Below are positions 22,280-34,151 of a stretch of 64,000 nucleotides of DNA, in pieces. The notes under the pieces were generated by a model. It did no database searches and was not told the DNA's origin. It worked only from the letters and a program-made list of their open reading frames with translations. The position numbers were made by a program, and so were the translations under genes. Positions within the stretch are counted from its first letter, which is position 1; the number at the start of each line of letters is the position of its first letter. Where the stretch lies: positions 248,001-312,000 of the forward strand of contig VZSE01004870.1 in the NCBI GenBank assembly GCA_013398275.1, read 5' to 3'. Source of the stretch: Promerops cafer. Lineage: Eukaryota; Chordata; Aves; Passeriformes; Nectariniidae.

Positions 22280-22590
22280 GGAGCGAGTCCAGAAGAGGCC
22301 GCCAAGTTGATCAGAAGAATGGAGCACCTCTCCCATGAGGAAAGGCTGAGAGAATTGGGATTGTTGAGCCTGGAAAAGAGAAGGCGTTGGGGTGACCTAA
22401 TTGCAGCCTTCCAGTAGCTGAAGGGAATTAACAGGAAAGATGGGGCAAGACTATTTACAAGAGCATGTAGTGACAGGATAAGCAGGGAGGCTTCAAACTG
22501 AAAGGGAGTAGATTTAGGTATTAGGAAAAAATTCTTCCCTGTGAGGGTGGTGAAACACTGGCACAGGCTGCCCAGGGAAGCTGTGGATGT
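22280..22590 (+). mobile_element. CR1 LINE 3'-region fragment
   Basis: Carries the classic CR1 stretch GGAGCACCTCTCCCATGAGG, followed by AAAGGCTGAGAGAATTGGG, AGAAGGCGTTGGGGTGACCT and GGGTGGTGAAACACTGGCAC. Plus orientation; truncated before the terminal repeat. Confidence 0.92.
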
Positions 22591-22684
22591 CACTTGTTTC
22601 TAGGATGTCCTGTGACCTCCTAGGGCTGGTTTTAAAAGAAACTTCCTCAGAAACAGAGATGTCTTGCACTTCATAGGAAAACAC
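22591..22684 (-). repeat. 94-bp direct repeat, copy 1
   Basis: Matches 32,599-32,692. On the minus strand both copies keep an open frame: EVQDISVSEEVSFKTSPRR here and EVQDIFVPEEVSFKTSPRR there. Function unknown; it may be a duplicated exon remnant. Confidence 0.8.
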
Positions 22685-23349
22685 TCCAGACCACGGTTCG
22701 GAACGCAGGGAGGAAGGCAAGGAGCAGAGAACATCTCCTCCGCCTGCAGAGAGGACCCATCCCAAAAGAGAGGGGCCAAAGGGCTGTGGAAGTGCTTCCA
22801 CCAGCACTATGGAGCTGAGACTAAGCCTCCTGACAGAAGCAGGTCAGCCTGGAGCTGGAGGGACTGACAACAAACTGTCAGCCCCTCTGCATTGCTCTCA
22901 CCCAACCCAGTCACTCTTCACACAAGACAAAATGCATCCAGGAATTAATGTGGGAATTTAACGGGAGCACAGGTGGATTGACACCAGGAAGAAAGGAATC
23001 TTTCCATCGGCCAGGACAACCCTATGACACCTACTGGTCCCAGCCTCTAAGATGTTACCAAAAAAAAAAGTCTCAGCCTGTGTGGTGGTTTCTGAGCCTG
23101 CTTGGGACACAGCTTTACACTACTTCCCACACTCCCCTCCCAAAATAGAGCAGATAGAAGTCACACTGCTTCTGCAAACCACATGTGAATATCACATCCA
23201 CATAGGATGACACGACCCTGCCAGCTCAGGCTGTGTAAGAGCCACTAACATCAGGACAGAGAGGTAATGATAGTGCCTGAGGTCCCTGCCAGCACTGAAG
23301 ACATTCACCAGAAGCCACCAACCCCCTTCCACATTAAATGCAAGAGTTT

Positions 23350-23480
23350 GATGGAACGTCCTGAGTTGGAAAGGACCCACAAGGATCATCAAAGCCAACT
23401 CCTGGACACTCAACAGTGCCAATACTGCTTCCTTAGAGCATGGCACCACACGTGCAGCATCCTTGGCCAGGCCCCCAGGG
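23350..23480 (-). mobile_element. CR1 fragment
   Basis: GAGTTGGAAAGGACCCACAA followed by GGATCATCAAAGCCAACTCCT is the reverse complement of the CR1 3' region common in songbirds. Confidence 0.65.
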
Positions 23481-25124
23481 ACCACCCATTAGGCACAGCC
23501 AGGGCACTGTGTAAAAACCAGCCTCCCAACAAAGCACCAACTCCTTCCAGGTGATCCCAGGACAAAGCACCAGAGACCACACACCCAGGAGGTATTTAAA
23601 TGGCCTTACATGATGCACTTTGAATTTCTCCTCCAGGCAATCAGATGCGGATTAAAAGTGCACTTTGGAGCAAGCCATGGAGAGCTCACGGATGTTTGCA
23701 AGATTTGATTTTTGAGTTCACTGAGAGTCCTCAGCTCCTGCTGAAACTCACAGACCACAACTGTACCATTGCTCTCAGGAAGAAAAGTTAGAGAAGGGTC
23801 TGAGGCTCCTCAGGCTTCATACCACATGGCTCATGCCTCATGATGTAGCTCATTGAGTTTTTCGGGGTGCAGGTGCTAAAGCTCCTCAGCCACTTGCTCC
23901 AAGGTGAGCTGGACCAGGGCCAGCCACAATCAGCACTGCAGGCTGGCACAGCAGGTCCTTGTATAGATCATCCTTAGGCAGCTGTACTTGCCTCTCTTGA
24001 CAAGTTATGACCCTGGAAGTAGTCTCCACTGACTTTACTGTGGTTATTCTGGCTCACACTGATTGTACAGATGACAGAAGCCATTAAATCTTCTCCTTCC
24101 TCGTGCTTTGCACAGCAGCCAGGGGATTTATAAGCATCAGGTGAGCTCCTGATTCTCTATGAGACAGAAAAATGCTTCTTCATCAGACTCGAGCCAAAGG
24201 TCCTTCTGAACAAATCAGTAGCTCTACAGAAATACAATTTGTAGTCTTTGTTCAAAATTAAACAAGCCCCAACAGCTGTAATTTGGAGGTGCTATTTAAA
24301 GAAATCTCCACCAACTATAATCTTAACAGCTACTTCAAAAATCAGCTCTACAAACAGATGACTATTGACTCCTGTAATGGAGAGCAAAGGAGGAGAGATG
24401 TGTTCCAGCTGTCTTTGTGGCCAGGATCTGGATACTCACCATTTTAAGATGTCTTTGTGGGGGCAAGTGCTGAGAGCTTGAAAACACAAAGAGTATGGCT
24501 GCAAGGGTTAACAATATTAGGAAGCAGTGGGAAGCCAAAGAACTGGTTGAGCATAACCACCTGAGAGCAGCAGGCTGCTTGCTCCTGGCTGGATCTGACT
24601 GGCAAGCAGAAGCCTTCCAGCCATGCAAAGAGAGAGACTCTCAATCTGTCCTCTTCTTTGGGCAAAGGCTGCAGGAGAAGGAAGCTGGATCTCAAAATCC
24701 GAACCCTGAGGACAAGCTCACAGCATGGCTGGCGGGCTCCCTGCCTGCCAGCATTGCTGTCCTTCCATGGGGCCAAGAGCAGCGTGAGAAAAGGAGAGAG
24801 GTGAAATGACAGAGCACGTCCTGAAGTCCTCACCTAAGAGGAAGCATTCCTGCACTTCTGCCGAACCCCAGAAGGTGTCTCCACCGGCCCGCGCTGGTGC
24901 AGCAGACCCCGGGCAGGCAGTGAAGCACCAGCCCAGCACACCCTCCAAACGGGATTCTGCAGCAGGTCACCATGGGGCACGGAAGGCAAAGGTAAAGCTG
25001 CAACTATAATGAGCACAAAATGAAAAGCAAACAAAAAAAAGCTCCAGTTTAATATACTTCCCAGGATCGAATCCCAAAATAAATCAGACACTGAAGCTCC
25101 ACCCTGCTGAGTATGCCGGCATTG

Positions 25125-25205
25125 CCATCCATCTCCTGCCCAGAAGGTGCAGGCATCCTCACCCCCATCCATCTCCTGCCCAGAAGGTGCAGGCATCCTC
25201 ACCCT
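25125..25205. repeat. 40-bp tandem duplication
   Basis: Two near-perfect copies of a 40-bp unit containing CCATCTCCTGCCCAGAAGGT. Confidence 0.9.
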
Positions 25206-25949
25206 GGCAGAAATCAGATTAAGGGTGTGGGGGGCTTTTACCCCATGTAAAAGCCAAGTTGCTCCTGAGTTACTGTTAAAGGTCACTCATATGGTACATC
25301 AGAATTCCTCCCTGCTTTTTCTAGAGCGAGGCAGGCATACTCCCAGGATGTGCTCACAGTCCAATGGTCCCACAGAGCTCCTGGAGATGGGAAAAGAGAT
25401 GACCAGACAGGATTGACCTGGTCCAAGTGACACTGGGGACAGCTGGGGACAAATGGATGGTGATGGAAGCCAGCAGGCAGGAAAGAGGGGACAGTTACTG
25501 AGGGGGAACATGCAAAGCAAGCTCCCAGCTGGAAGGGTTTCCTGTGGAGGAGAAGGATGACTCTCCTGAGGGCAGAGCCACTGAAAAGGCAGCTTTGAGT
25601 CAGGCACTGTTGAAAATGCATGGCATGGCAGCTGGGCCCGAGGACCCCTTGGGTGCCCGACCCCTTGGAATTCCGACCTCCCTCTGCCACATGAGGCACA
25701 CAGTGGAGAGTAAATCAATCCTTGCTCTATCCCACACCACTTATTCTGGGATGGGCATTTCTATGGCTGTCCTGCTCTTTGCTGAACCCCATTCAATCTG
25801 CCTGGAAGCTGAAGCCCTCTTTGCTCTGCTCTTGGCTGCCTGTCCCAGTCAGGGCATATAGATGAATGGTGACACATCCCTAACATCCCAAAGTCCTCAC
25901 ACCTTAACCCAGCTGCTACTGGTTCTCTGAGTTGGCAAAGACAATACGC

Positions 25950-26035
25950 AGTAATCTGTCAGAGTTCAAGGAGCATCTGGATGATGCTCCTCATCATAAG
26001 ATTTAGTTTTAGGTTGTGCTCCCTGTCTAGGAACC
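25950..26035 (+). mobile_element. CR1 fragment
   Basis: AGAGTTCAAGGAGCATCTGG then GATTTAGTTTTAGGTTGTGC match the CR1 segment just before its 3' end. Degraded. Confidence 0.65.
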
Positions 26036-29000
26036 ACCTTGGGCTAGAAGGAATCAGCACAAAAATCCCCAGTGCAGACTTACACTAAAAAATATGTAAA
26101 GATTTGGCACTTGGATTCAAATTTACCACAAGGGGCCTGAGCCTCTTCTTCTAAGAGGTTAAAGGTTTCTAGCTACCCTCTGAAGACAGGAAAGAACACA
26201 GCCATACTAGAAATGGCACTTTTTGGCAGAGCTGTGCCAGGGGTTCAGATGGATTTTCTCTTGGGAAAGCTGATGTGCAGCTTGCAGGAAGCAGGAAAAT
26301 AATGAAGGGTAAGAAAAGATGTAAAAATTAGGAGAAATTAAGTCTGGGAGATTATGTCACCTTATTATCACTGACACATGCGGTGAGGGCTGTTCCTACC
26401 AACAAACCAAAAAGAAACATCAGTGTTTTGTTTCATAAACAACAAAGCTCTGTAGAAACAGGCCTTGAGCCTCCTGCACCTCCTGCCCAGAGGGAATACA
26501 TGCAGGAGCCATCCAGGCAGCACTGGCAGAATGGCTTGGATAGGGATAGGGATGCCCTTTGCCGAGCCCATGTACCTTGGGCTCCCACTGTGAGCCTTGA
26601 CTAATGAAGATGTGCAAAAAGCAAGGGCAGAAGCTGGCTGCTCCCCAGATTTGCAGCTGAACAGTGCTGGCAGAGCAAGAAGAACGTTTGCTGAGCAAGG
26701 GTGTTTGCTGACTGGCTCCAAAATCAGAAGGCAATCCCCACCCAACCCCCCACCCCCAGCTTCATCTGGGCATGGCTGACACATGAATATCACCCAGGCT
26801 TGGTCCTGATGGCACAGTACAAAGCCAGGGAGATAGCTGACCACCTGCCAGCAATTGAAATGTGCAGTGCTTTTCCCCCAGGCAATGCTTTCTCCTTCAC
26901 CTCCTGTACCCCTCAATTCACCCCTCCAAAACCCAGTCCAGTGAGGAATGACAGCTCTTAGGTTCCGTCACTCTCATGCAAAGGAGGCGGCTGAGGCTCC
27001 CCAAACCCAAGTGCAAGAGTTAAAGTGACTCCCATGCAGCTGTTCTGGGCTCCAGCTTTCATTGCAGTGTCTCTAGTCTAAGTCCTCCCGGTGTGTGACA
27101 GTGGGTACAAGCCCTGTGACAGAAGAAGCTGCCTCAAATGTGCTGTAGTGCTCCCAGAGCTCAACCAGAAGGTGCCATGCCCTGGCCTGGGGCCAGGCTG
27201 GCTGACTTGCCAGCCAGAGATCTGGGAAAAGAGCAGCACCATGCTGGAAGAAGCAGAGAGATGGAAGGTACATGGTGATTTATCACTATGCTGAAGGTAG
27301 AAAAGAAGTCCCCAGACACATTGCAAACAGGAAATCATCACCACCCGTCTTTGTCCTGACAAAGCATCACTGTCCCACATCTCATGTCCAGCTTTGTGTC
27401 TCTACTCCAGACTTGGTAACAATACACACTCACTGACAACCCTCTCCTTGGTGATCATCTTTTCATTCTGTCTGAATGAAGCAAGTAGCAAATTTCCAAG
27501 TCTCTCTTGCTTCAGCTCCCCAGTGCCTCTGCCTGTAAGAGACTCTTTGCAAGGTGTTCATGGCAGTCACATGGCCACCCCAGAGGTGATCCCTGCCCTG
27601 CACCCAGCACTTGCTCCAAGAACCTCCAACTCTGAGAAATAGGAAACAACTTTTCTGTTCCACCCAGCAAACCAATGCTCTGCTGCTGCCAAACCTCCTG
27701 CAGCTGAGGGACACATCAAGAACGTCTTCCCCTCACAACTCAGCCCTCCTTTTCTAAGTTACCCAGGGAATTTAAGCAGGGAAATAGCACCTGGGGGGCT
27801 ACCAAAGCCCAAAATATAGGGTTCTAAGGAGCTGAGAGCACCAGGGGCAAGAAGGGGGTGTGCACTACTGTCACTTGTCTGAGACTCCCCAGCACCAGGG
27901 GCATGGGGGATAAATGCATTTCTGATGGATGTTCCCAATGTTCCTGCCTCTCCCCGCCAGTGGCTGACAGAGCGCTGCTGTCAGATTTCTGCCTTGCACT
28001 CTTTTTCACTGTCTGCATTTTCCATTTCTTCCTTGTTATAAAAACAACAAAGCAAAATCCTATCAACTGTAACACAAAATTGGGTTTTTTTGGTCAGCAC
28101 CAAGGCTGGGATCTGGCTTGCAGGGTCCCTGCAGTGACACCTGCCTGGGGACATGCAATGAGAGATGACAGAGACAGGAGAAATCACTAATGCTGTAGGA
28201 AGAACCACTTCGGAGGAGAAAGGCTCCTGTTCAACACAAGTTTTGGCCAAGAAAATCCTCAATGGAAGGAATTTTCTACATGTTTAGCTCAACAAATCCT
28301 TTCCCCAAAGAATCTACTGGCAATTCATTACCCTGAATCTGTAGTCAAGATGTTCCCACTGTCCAGAGATGTCAGATCAACACATGAAGGTGGTTTGACA
28401 TGTACCACGGAGGTGCAGAGCTCCCTGCTGATCCATCCTGGCACATGTACTGCTCAGTGCCTGTTAGCTCTGTCCCAGAGAGGGAACATACCTTGCACAG
28501 AGGGGACAAAGAGGTGATGCAGGAACAGCAATGATCAATGCAGATGAGAAGGAATGGGTCCTGAGTAAAGGATGAAAGCTCTAGAGAAAAGCTACATTTG
28601 GAGACAAGCCTTTTGCAGCCTCTGTCACAGGTCTCTAAGAATATCCTTGTATATCCTTTGTATTGAATGTCTTCCTTTTGAGGGGAAATCCAAAGAAAAC
28701 TGAGGAGTTGGTTAGAAAGGGGAGTTGCCCTTAGAAAGGGGACAAATTAGTCTTTCAAGAAGAAACCTTGAAGGTAAAAAATAGGGCAAAATGTTTGAAT
28801 TGGACTCCAGATTTAATATATCCTGTGGGGAGACTCTGAAGATCCATTCCAATGCTACAGAAAACCTCTTGTTGCAAAGACTTAACTCAGCTTTGAGCTA
28901 TAAAAGATCCAGAGGGTGAAGAGAGCCTGTTCTCAGTCTGTCTCTAACCCTGTAGGTGTAGACAAAGAGTAACCACAGGAGATTCAGGGCTACACAATGT

Positions 29001-29099
29001 CAGAGAACGGGCATGGACTGGCATGGGTTGGGCATGTCCAACCCCACACCAACAGCTGGATTCTGCTGCTTCTACCACTGCTCTGCTCAAAGCAGCAGC

Positions 29100-30185
29100 A
29101 GGGACTAGAGAGTGAAGAGGTAAAAATGGCTTGAACTGCTGGAAGAAAAAAAAGATCTAAGCACACAAGAGTCTTGTCCAGGCAGGAAAATATTTTTCTC
29201 ACCTGGCCAAAATAAATGTGTGTGTGTGATGGATGCTGGGAGGCTCTGCTGATGGGCTCCAGCAAGGTTGGATGTATGGATGCTTCAGTTCCACTGATCT
29301 CACCCTCCTGAGTCTTGATACCTGATTCCCTCAGTGTCAGACTGAATTTGTTTATTCTGATCACTTAGAATACCAACAGTGCTTAATGTGGACCAGAAAT
29401 AATATCTGACATGCTGCCCTTCTGCCGGGCCCTTGATGAGCAATTTGAGGTGTTAATAGCTTGGAGACCATCTTCATTTGCAGCTCTGCCATGCACAGTC
29501 ACATGGTGGCTGCTGAGGGACCCAGAGAAAATACATTACTGCTTAATTAACACGCAGAGCAGAACAGGGAGCTGTCATAGCATCCTCAGCAGGGAAGAGC
29601 CAGCAACGGGGCCATGCCAAACCCTTTGGAGCAGAGGCTGCTCTCCTGCCAGATGCTCGGGACCCTCAGCTGCCACCAACTCTGCAGAGTCAGGTGACTC
29701 AGCATCAGGAGGAGCAAGTGCCTGCAGGCTCAGGTCCAGCAAAGCCAATTGAGGGGGAGATGGGGCGATTAAAAGCTGAACACTGATTCAGCATTCCCAT
29801 GTCCAAAAACCTAAATTGTTTCTAAAAAAATGGGAATACAGAGAATCAGGCAAGTGGCCAACAAGTGGCCCCAGAGGAAATTAATTCCTCGCAGACTTCA
29901 CTGGAATGTGCTTACTTCTCTGTTATTGTAAAATATGGGCATTGTTCTAGCATCAAAATTAGATTTCCCCTTTACGTTGTAATTAAACCCTAATCTAATT
30001 TGGCAGAAGATAACAGGAACCTCCAAGCAGAGCTAACGGCCCTGCTTCTTCTCCACCTTCCTCCACCTGCTTTTGGCAACTTTTCTCTGCATTCCAGGGT
30101 CTGCTCGTGAAGGTGCTGTGCATCAAGAAGGGCCACACAAAAAAACTTGTTGGAATTTTATAAGACCCAGATGGAAATGGGCTGC
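29100..30185 (-). repeat. Inverted repeat, right arm (inner part)
   Basis: Reverse complement of 18,385-19,487, through the short CA/TG run and the stretch ending in TTTTATAAGACCCAGATGG. It is separated from the rest of the arm by about 2 kb that carries HYDIN exons in both orientations. Confidence 0.92.
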
Positions 30186-30379
30186 CCCAGTGCCCAGGGC
30201 TTCTCTCCTAAGCCCTCCTCAGAGCAATAGTTGATTTCCAGCTCCCAAGGGGCTGTGTCCTCTGAACAAAACTGTTTCTGGATGAGCTCCATTCTTTGTA
30301 ACAGCAGCACTTCGATGCCCAATGGTTAACTTGGCTTGGTTTCCTGGGGCATTATGGAAAAACCATTTGCTTCTGTCAT

Positions 30380-30830
30380 GAAAACTGCCCAGCTCAGACT
30401 TCACACTGCAGAGAGGTCACAGCAGGAGGAACTGCCAGAAATGTGGTTATACATGTGCCCCAGTATGAGTGCAGGATTGCTCTTGGGCTTGGGAAGCACT
30501 GCCCAGCCCTGGATGACCCTGCTTCCAGGGGTGTTCAGATGGGTGCTGCCCCCAACAGCTGCAGCCATCCCTAAAGCTGTAGAACCTGCTGATCTCTGCC
30601 AAACACCAAAGACCTGCTCTGTGAAGGTGAGTGTGGTTGAACAGGCTAAAATTCCTTTCACCAAGGTGGTCTTTGCTTCAGGCCACAGATGTCTGAGAAA
30701 GCAGCTTTCCTTCCCAGGAGAACCAGTATGGAGATTACACCTGCATCAAACTGGTAGAGATCACCTATTCCCTGAGCTTCCAGCCTGATCACAGCTCGTC
30801 AGTGTTATTTCCACAAGGAAAACTCAAAAA
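30380..30830 (+). pseudogene. HYDIN: HYDIN exon remnant (plus strand, ~residue 3,600)
   Basis: The plus frame reads PGVFRWVLPPTAAAIPKAVE, then KTCSVKVSVVEQAKIPFTKV and VFASGH, aligning with human LGVFSLKGRPTTAYIYITEE and HTASLVVSPGDTAEFDVVFH. After a one-base shift near 30,714 it continues ENQYGDYTCIKLVEITY, matching NNQYEETSIHMVGEGY. It follows, in the same orientation and correct relative order, the plus-strand remnants at 20.6-21.3 kb. It lies only about 100 bp from a minus-strand N-terminal HYDIN exon, which marks a rearrangement junction. Confidence 0.75.
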
Positions 30831-30934
30831 ACACTTTTTCAAATCCCAGAAAAACAGCCTTGGTCTTTGCCAAGTATAGGAAGTACAGGACACCAGGAAG
30901 AAGAGCTTTAGGCAGAGCACAAAGGTGCACATAC

Positions 30935-31247
30935 CTTATGGTGTTCATCTGGCTGTCTGTCTGGAATGACCAGTGGTACTGGGCAGGAACTGGGCTGCAG
31001 TTAGTCATCTCCACATACAGCACTCGTTCAGTGTCATTTGTGTTGCAGCCAAAGTCCGTGGCCTTGGTCTGGAGACGGAGATTTGGGAAGTACACTTCTC
31101 CCCGAACAGCGATCTGCTTCTCATGAGGATGCTCCATGAAGCACATCCTGAGAATCCTTCTGCCACCCAGATACTCAGATTGTTCTCATAAGCTGGGTTA
31201 AACTGGATGCAGAGATGAAGTTCCTCCCCTACATCCAGCATCACGGG
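30935..31247 (-). pseudogene. HYDIN: HYDIN exon with 1-bp deletion
   Basis: Acceptor CTTGCAG|CCC, donor AAG|GTATGT. It reads LCIQFNPAYENNLSIWVAE, then one base is missing near 31,156, then EHPHEKQIAVRGEVYFPNLR, TDFGCNTNDTERVLYVEMTN and CSPVPAQYHWSF. This matches human LLIKFDPSYRNDLNNWVAE, LRGEVHYPNLSFETKELDFG and TNCSPLVVKFRWFF. Confidence 0.93.
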
Positions 31248-31727
31248 CTGCAAGGAGATGAGAAGCATTAATTACCTTTGTGATCAAGTCCCAAGGTCTG
31301 ACAGCAGCAAACAGTAAACGTCCAAAGTGTGACCCCAGCATGGGCTTCTCAGTTCACCCTCATTTCTTTGCAGTGAGGCAGGCACCATGCTCCGGTCTGA
31401 GATTCTCTAAGGCTCACATTTCTGTGCACGGCAGCAATACAAGGGGATGGCTGCTGGAGAGCTGGGATCCTTTCCAGGAGACACCTTTACTGCATGGCTT
31501 GCCTCAGTCTGCTTTCCTGCTCCCTTCTCCTCATGTCTTAGAGCCAGGATGGATGTTCCCAGTTCAGACGAGATTTTGATTTCCTTCAGCAGCTCTGCTG
31601 ATTCGGTTCAGGCTGATCCACTGCTGACACCACAGAACAAACTTCTCAACTTGAGAACCTCCCAACAGAAATGCACCACCACATCCCTCCTCTTCAAACC
31701 CCACTAAGTGAGCCCACAGATGCTCAC

Positions 31728-31797
31728 CTTGGAATCTGCAGCGAGGGGCTGCTGGTCCACATTGCAGAGACTGAAGAGCCAGGACAGCACTGGGTTG
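31728..31797 (-). pseudogene. HYDIN: HYDIN exon
   Basis: Acceptor TTTCTGTAG|C, donor AAG|GTGAGC. It reads PVLSWLFSLCNVDQQPLAAD then SK, aligning with human LLLSTSGPFFICETDKSLLPATPE, and directly precedes the exon at 31,247 in frame. Confidence 0.7.
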
Positions 31798-32161
31798 CTA
31801 CAGAAACAGGAGACAAGGAAAAACAATCTCAAGTAGCCATAGACCTTCCTTCCCCTTGCGAAGCATTTCACATTTTTCAACCCCCAAAGCACATACAAGA
31901 CTGAGAGACACGTCAGTAACATTTTCAGTGTGGATCCTGCTTGGATTTGCATGCCTGGCTTCTCCCATGCCTTTGTTACAGTGACCTTCACTCCACAAAA
32001 AGTGCAGAACCATCAGTGCACTTTCAAGGCTTCCCTCTCTTGATGCCCAGACAAGGTAACTGACCCTGTGAAACATTGGGGGGACCTTTCTGACAGCTGC
32101 TTCTCCTCTGGGAAGAGACAGACTTCTTGTTCACTCGAATGCTTTCAGTTCCCTTAGGCAG

Positions 32162-32412
32162 AGTGCTTGGCATGAGATGATCTGGAAAGCAGTAGCTGTT
32201 AGATAGAGCAGAGCAGAAAAACTAGGATGATAGTTTAGCTTGTCTAAATGGCTATGAAGACAGGGCAACATTAGGTAGCAAGCTGGAAGTGTTTGAGATG
32301 TGCCACAGCTGAGCTGAGGCTTTCCAAGGACAATGGCTTAGATGAAGCAGTTTCTGTGTCATCAAGTCAGCAGTCATGATTTCCTTGTTTCTGTAAAATG
32401 AGGTGATCTTGT
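32162..32412 (-). repeat. Inverted repeat, right arm (outer part)
   Basis: Reverse complement of 18,000-18,247. Homology stops at about 32,412, shortly before an A-rich tract at 32,448-32,463. Confidence 0.9.
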
Positions 32413-34015
32413 AAGCATAATACTTACAGAAATTTGTATGAACCAATTAAAAAAAAAAAAAAAATTCCATATAGCAAGGGAAACGGGCGATAGAAGGGTC
32501 GGTGCCAGCAAACCCTCTCTTGGAAGTGGAGGGGAAAGAATCCATGTGAAAACCCAAAAAACCCAAATAGCCAGCCCGCCTTCAGGTAAGGAAGGGATCA
32601 CTTGTTCTTAGGATGCCCTGTGGCCTTCTAGGGCTGGTTTTAAAAGAAACTTCCTCAGGAACAAAGATGTCTTGCACTTCACAGGAAAACACCATGCTTA
32701 AGCTGGATACTCAAGACCTTTTCTTGATTTCTCATGGTTTTGCATTCCCAAATGCCTCCCTTTGTTTCTCACTCCTCCCTCTGATACAACACCACGACCC
32801 ATTTCCTCCTCACAGCCCACAGACTTGACAGTCATCTGTGTTGCATATGCAATGCAGGGAGTTGGGCTGCTGACCAGCCTGATGACTGTGAATCTCTCTG
32901 GACCCAAAGAAAATGGAAAGCCCACACCCAGGGCATCAGGCTCTGACTGAAGGAGCCAGGTAGCCATAGCTGAACTCCCAGATGCCATTTAGGATTTTCA
33001 GGGAAGACATCCTCACCAGTGCCCTGATCACTGTATTCCCCTCTCCAGCAAAACCTTTGGGCTCAGAACTGCACAGGGACAGTCCCAGTGCAGGCGACTG
33101 AGCAAGTCTTCCTCAAGTTAGCACTGAGGCAACCCTTTCTCAGAATACCAGTATAAGCAGGAGCTTCATGCATACACATTTCACATCCATTTCCACATGC
33201 GTGCCCAGTGGTCCTGGAGCCAGGGAATGCACACCAGGGTTAGATGGCATTTTCTCTGTAGAGTTGCATTTCCCCTGGGAAGAAAGGCACAGAGAGGAGA
33301 ACCCGTGACCCTGCTAGTATCTCCTCTGAGCTGCTCTCTAAGGGTGCTGCAAAACCTGGCTGCCCTTGGGACACCAGGGCTGGCTGAGAGACTGGGGTGA
33401 GTGGTTATGGAAATATTGGCAAGTGTCAAGTTGTCAATTATAACGATCCCTGGGAACAGTTTCCCACGTGGACAGACACCACACTGATCATTAGAGCTGG
33501 CACTCTGTGTTTTCCTTCTCCAAGACTCAGGGCTAGACCAGCCCTCTGCTCATGTTTGTTTGCGGAGGAAAAGCAATGCTTCTCCCAGACACTCCCGCCC
33601 TTCCCAGGGCTTTTGTTTTACTCCTCGCTTCTCCTGAATAAAAGCACTTGGGATTTGTTTAATTTACTTCCTGCCTGGCTTCTAGTCTTAAGTGTAACTT
33701 ACTTTCCCTGCCCTTCCTTTCTGCCTTAGCACACAACACTGGTAACCTCCTGTTTGCCCTGAAGGAGCAATATTTCCGTCAGCCTGTATTTTGGGATCAG
33801 CACTGGGTTTGGTAGCTATGGAAACACAAAAAAGCCTTAGCAACTGATGGTGGCCAGCAAGGAAAGCAACTGGTGCTGCCATGGAAACCTCTGGCCTTAA
33901 AACAGTTTCTTGAAGTCACTTGCTCCTTTTCCCAGGCAAACGTCAATGGGGTGCAGAAGGTGCCCCAGTGGAGGGGATCTGATAGGGAAGGCTCTGCCCT
34001 TGGCAGGGGCCTCAC
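32413..34015. other. HYDIN pseudogene intron
   Basis: One or two HYDIN exons (the ITCEFVAPLIQLS region) are expected here, but I could not find them. The stretch holds the 94-bp repeat at 32,599 and nothing else recognised. Confidence 0.4.
32599..32692 (-). repeat. 94-bp direct repeat, copy 2
   Basis: Copy of 22,591-22,684, lying just outside the right arm of the inverted repeat. No matching segment is found just outside the left arm. Confidence 0.8.
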
Positions 34016-34151
34016 CTGGGCAGTGCTGGAGCAGCCTTCCAGCACCATCTCCACAGTCTAGACCAGCCTCAGGTCCATCATCAGCGGCTGCAGCTTAAAC
34101 ACGGGGCTGTCAGGTCTGGGGCTCTGGGAAACATCTTTACTCTTGGAGCCA
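34016..34151 (-). pseudogene. HYDIN: HYDIN exon with nonsense codon
   Basis: Acceptor TGCCCCCAG|T, donor CAG|GTGAGG. It reads SPRPDSPVFKLQPLMMDLRL V-stop-TVEMVLEGCSSTAQ, matching human SPVFHLHPASMELYPGQAIDVILEGYSATPR. TAG at 34060-34058 stands where human has Gln (CAG to TAG). Confidence 0.88.

Larger units (their letters stand above)
22700..29099. other. Region inside the inverted repeat, no assigned gene
   Basis: Between the two plus-strand HYDIN pieces one would expect the intervening HYDIN exons, but I recognise none. Pieces of CR1 are listed separately. A Lys/Ser/Pro-rich open frame ends at a GT donor near 25,000 (see findings). Confidence 0.4.

Noticed and set aside
26368..26916. 182-codon minus-strand frame
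   Set aside because: No similarity to a known protein, odd composition, no splice or conservation evidence.
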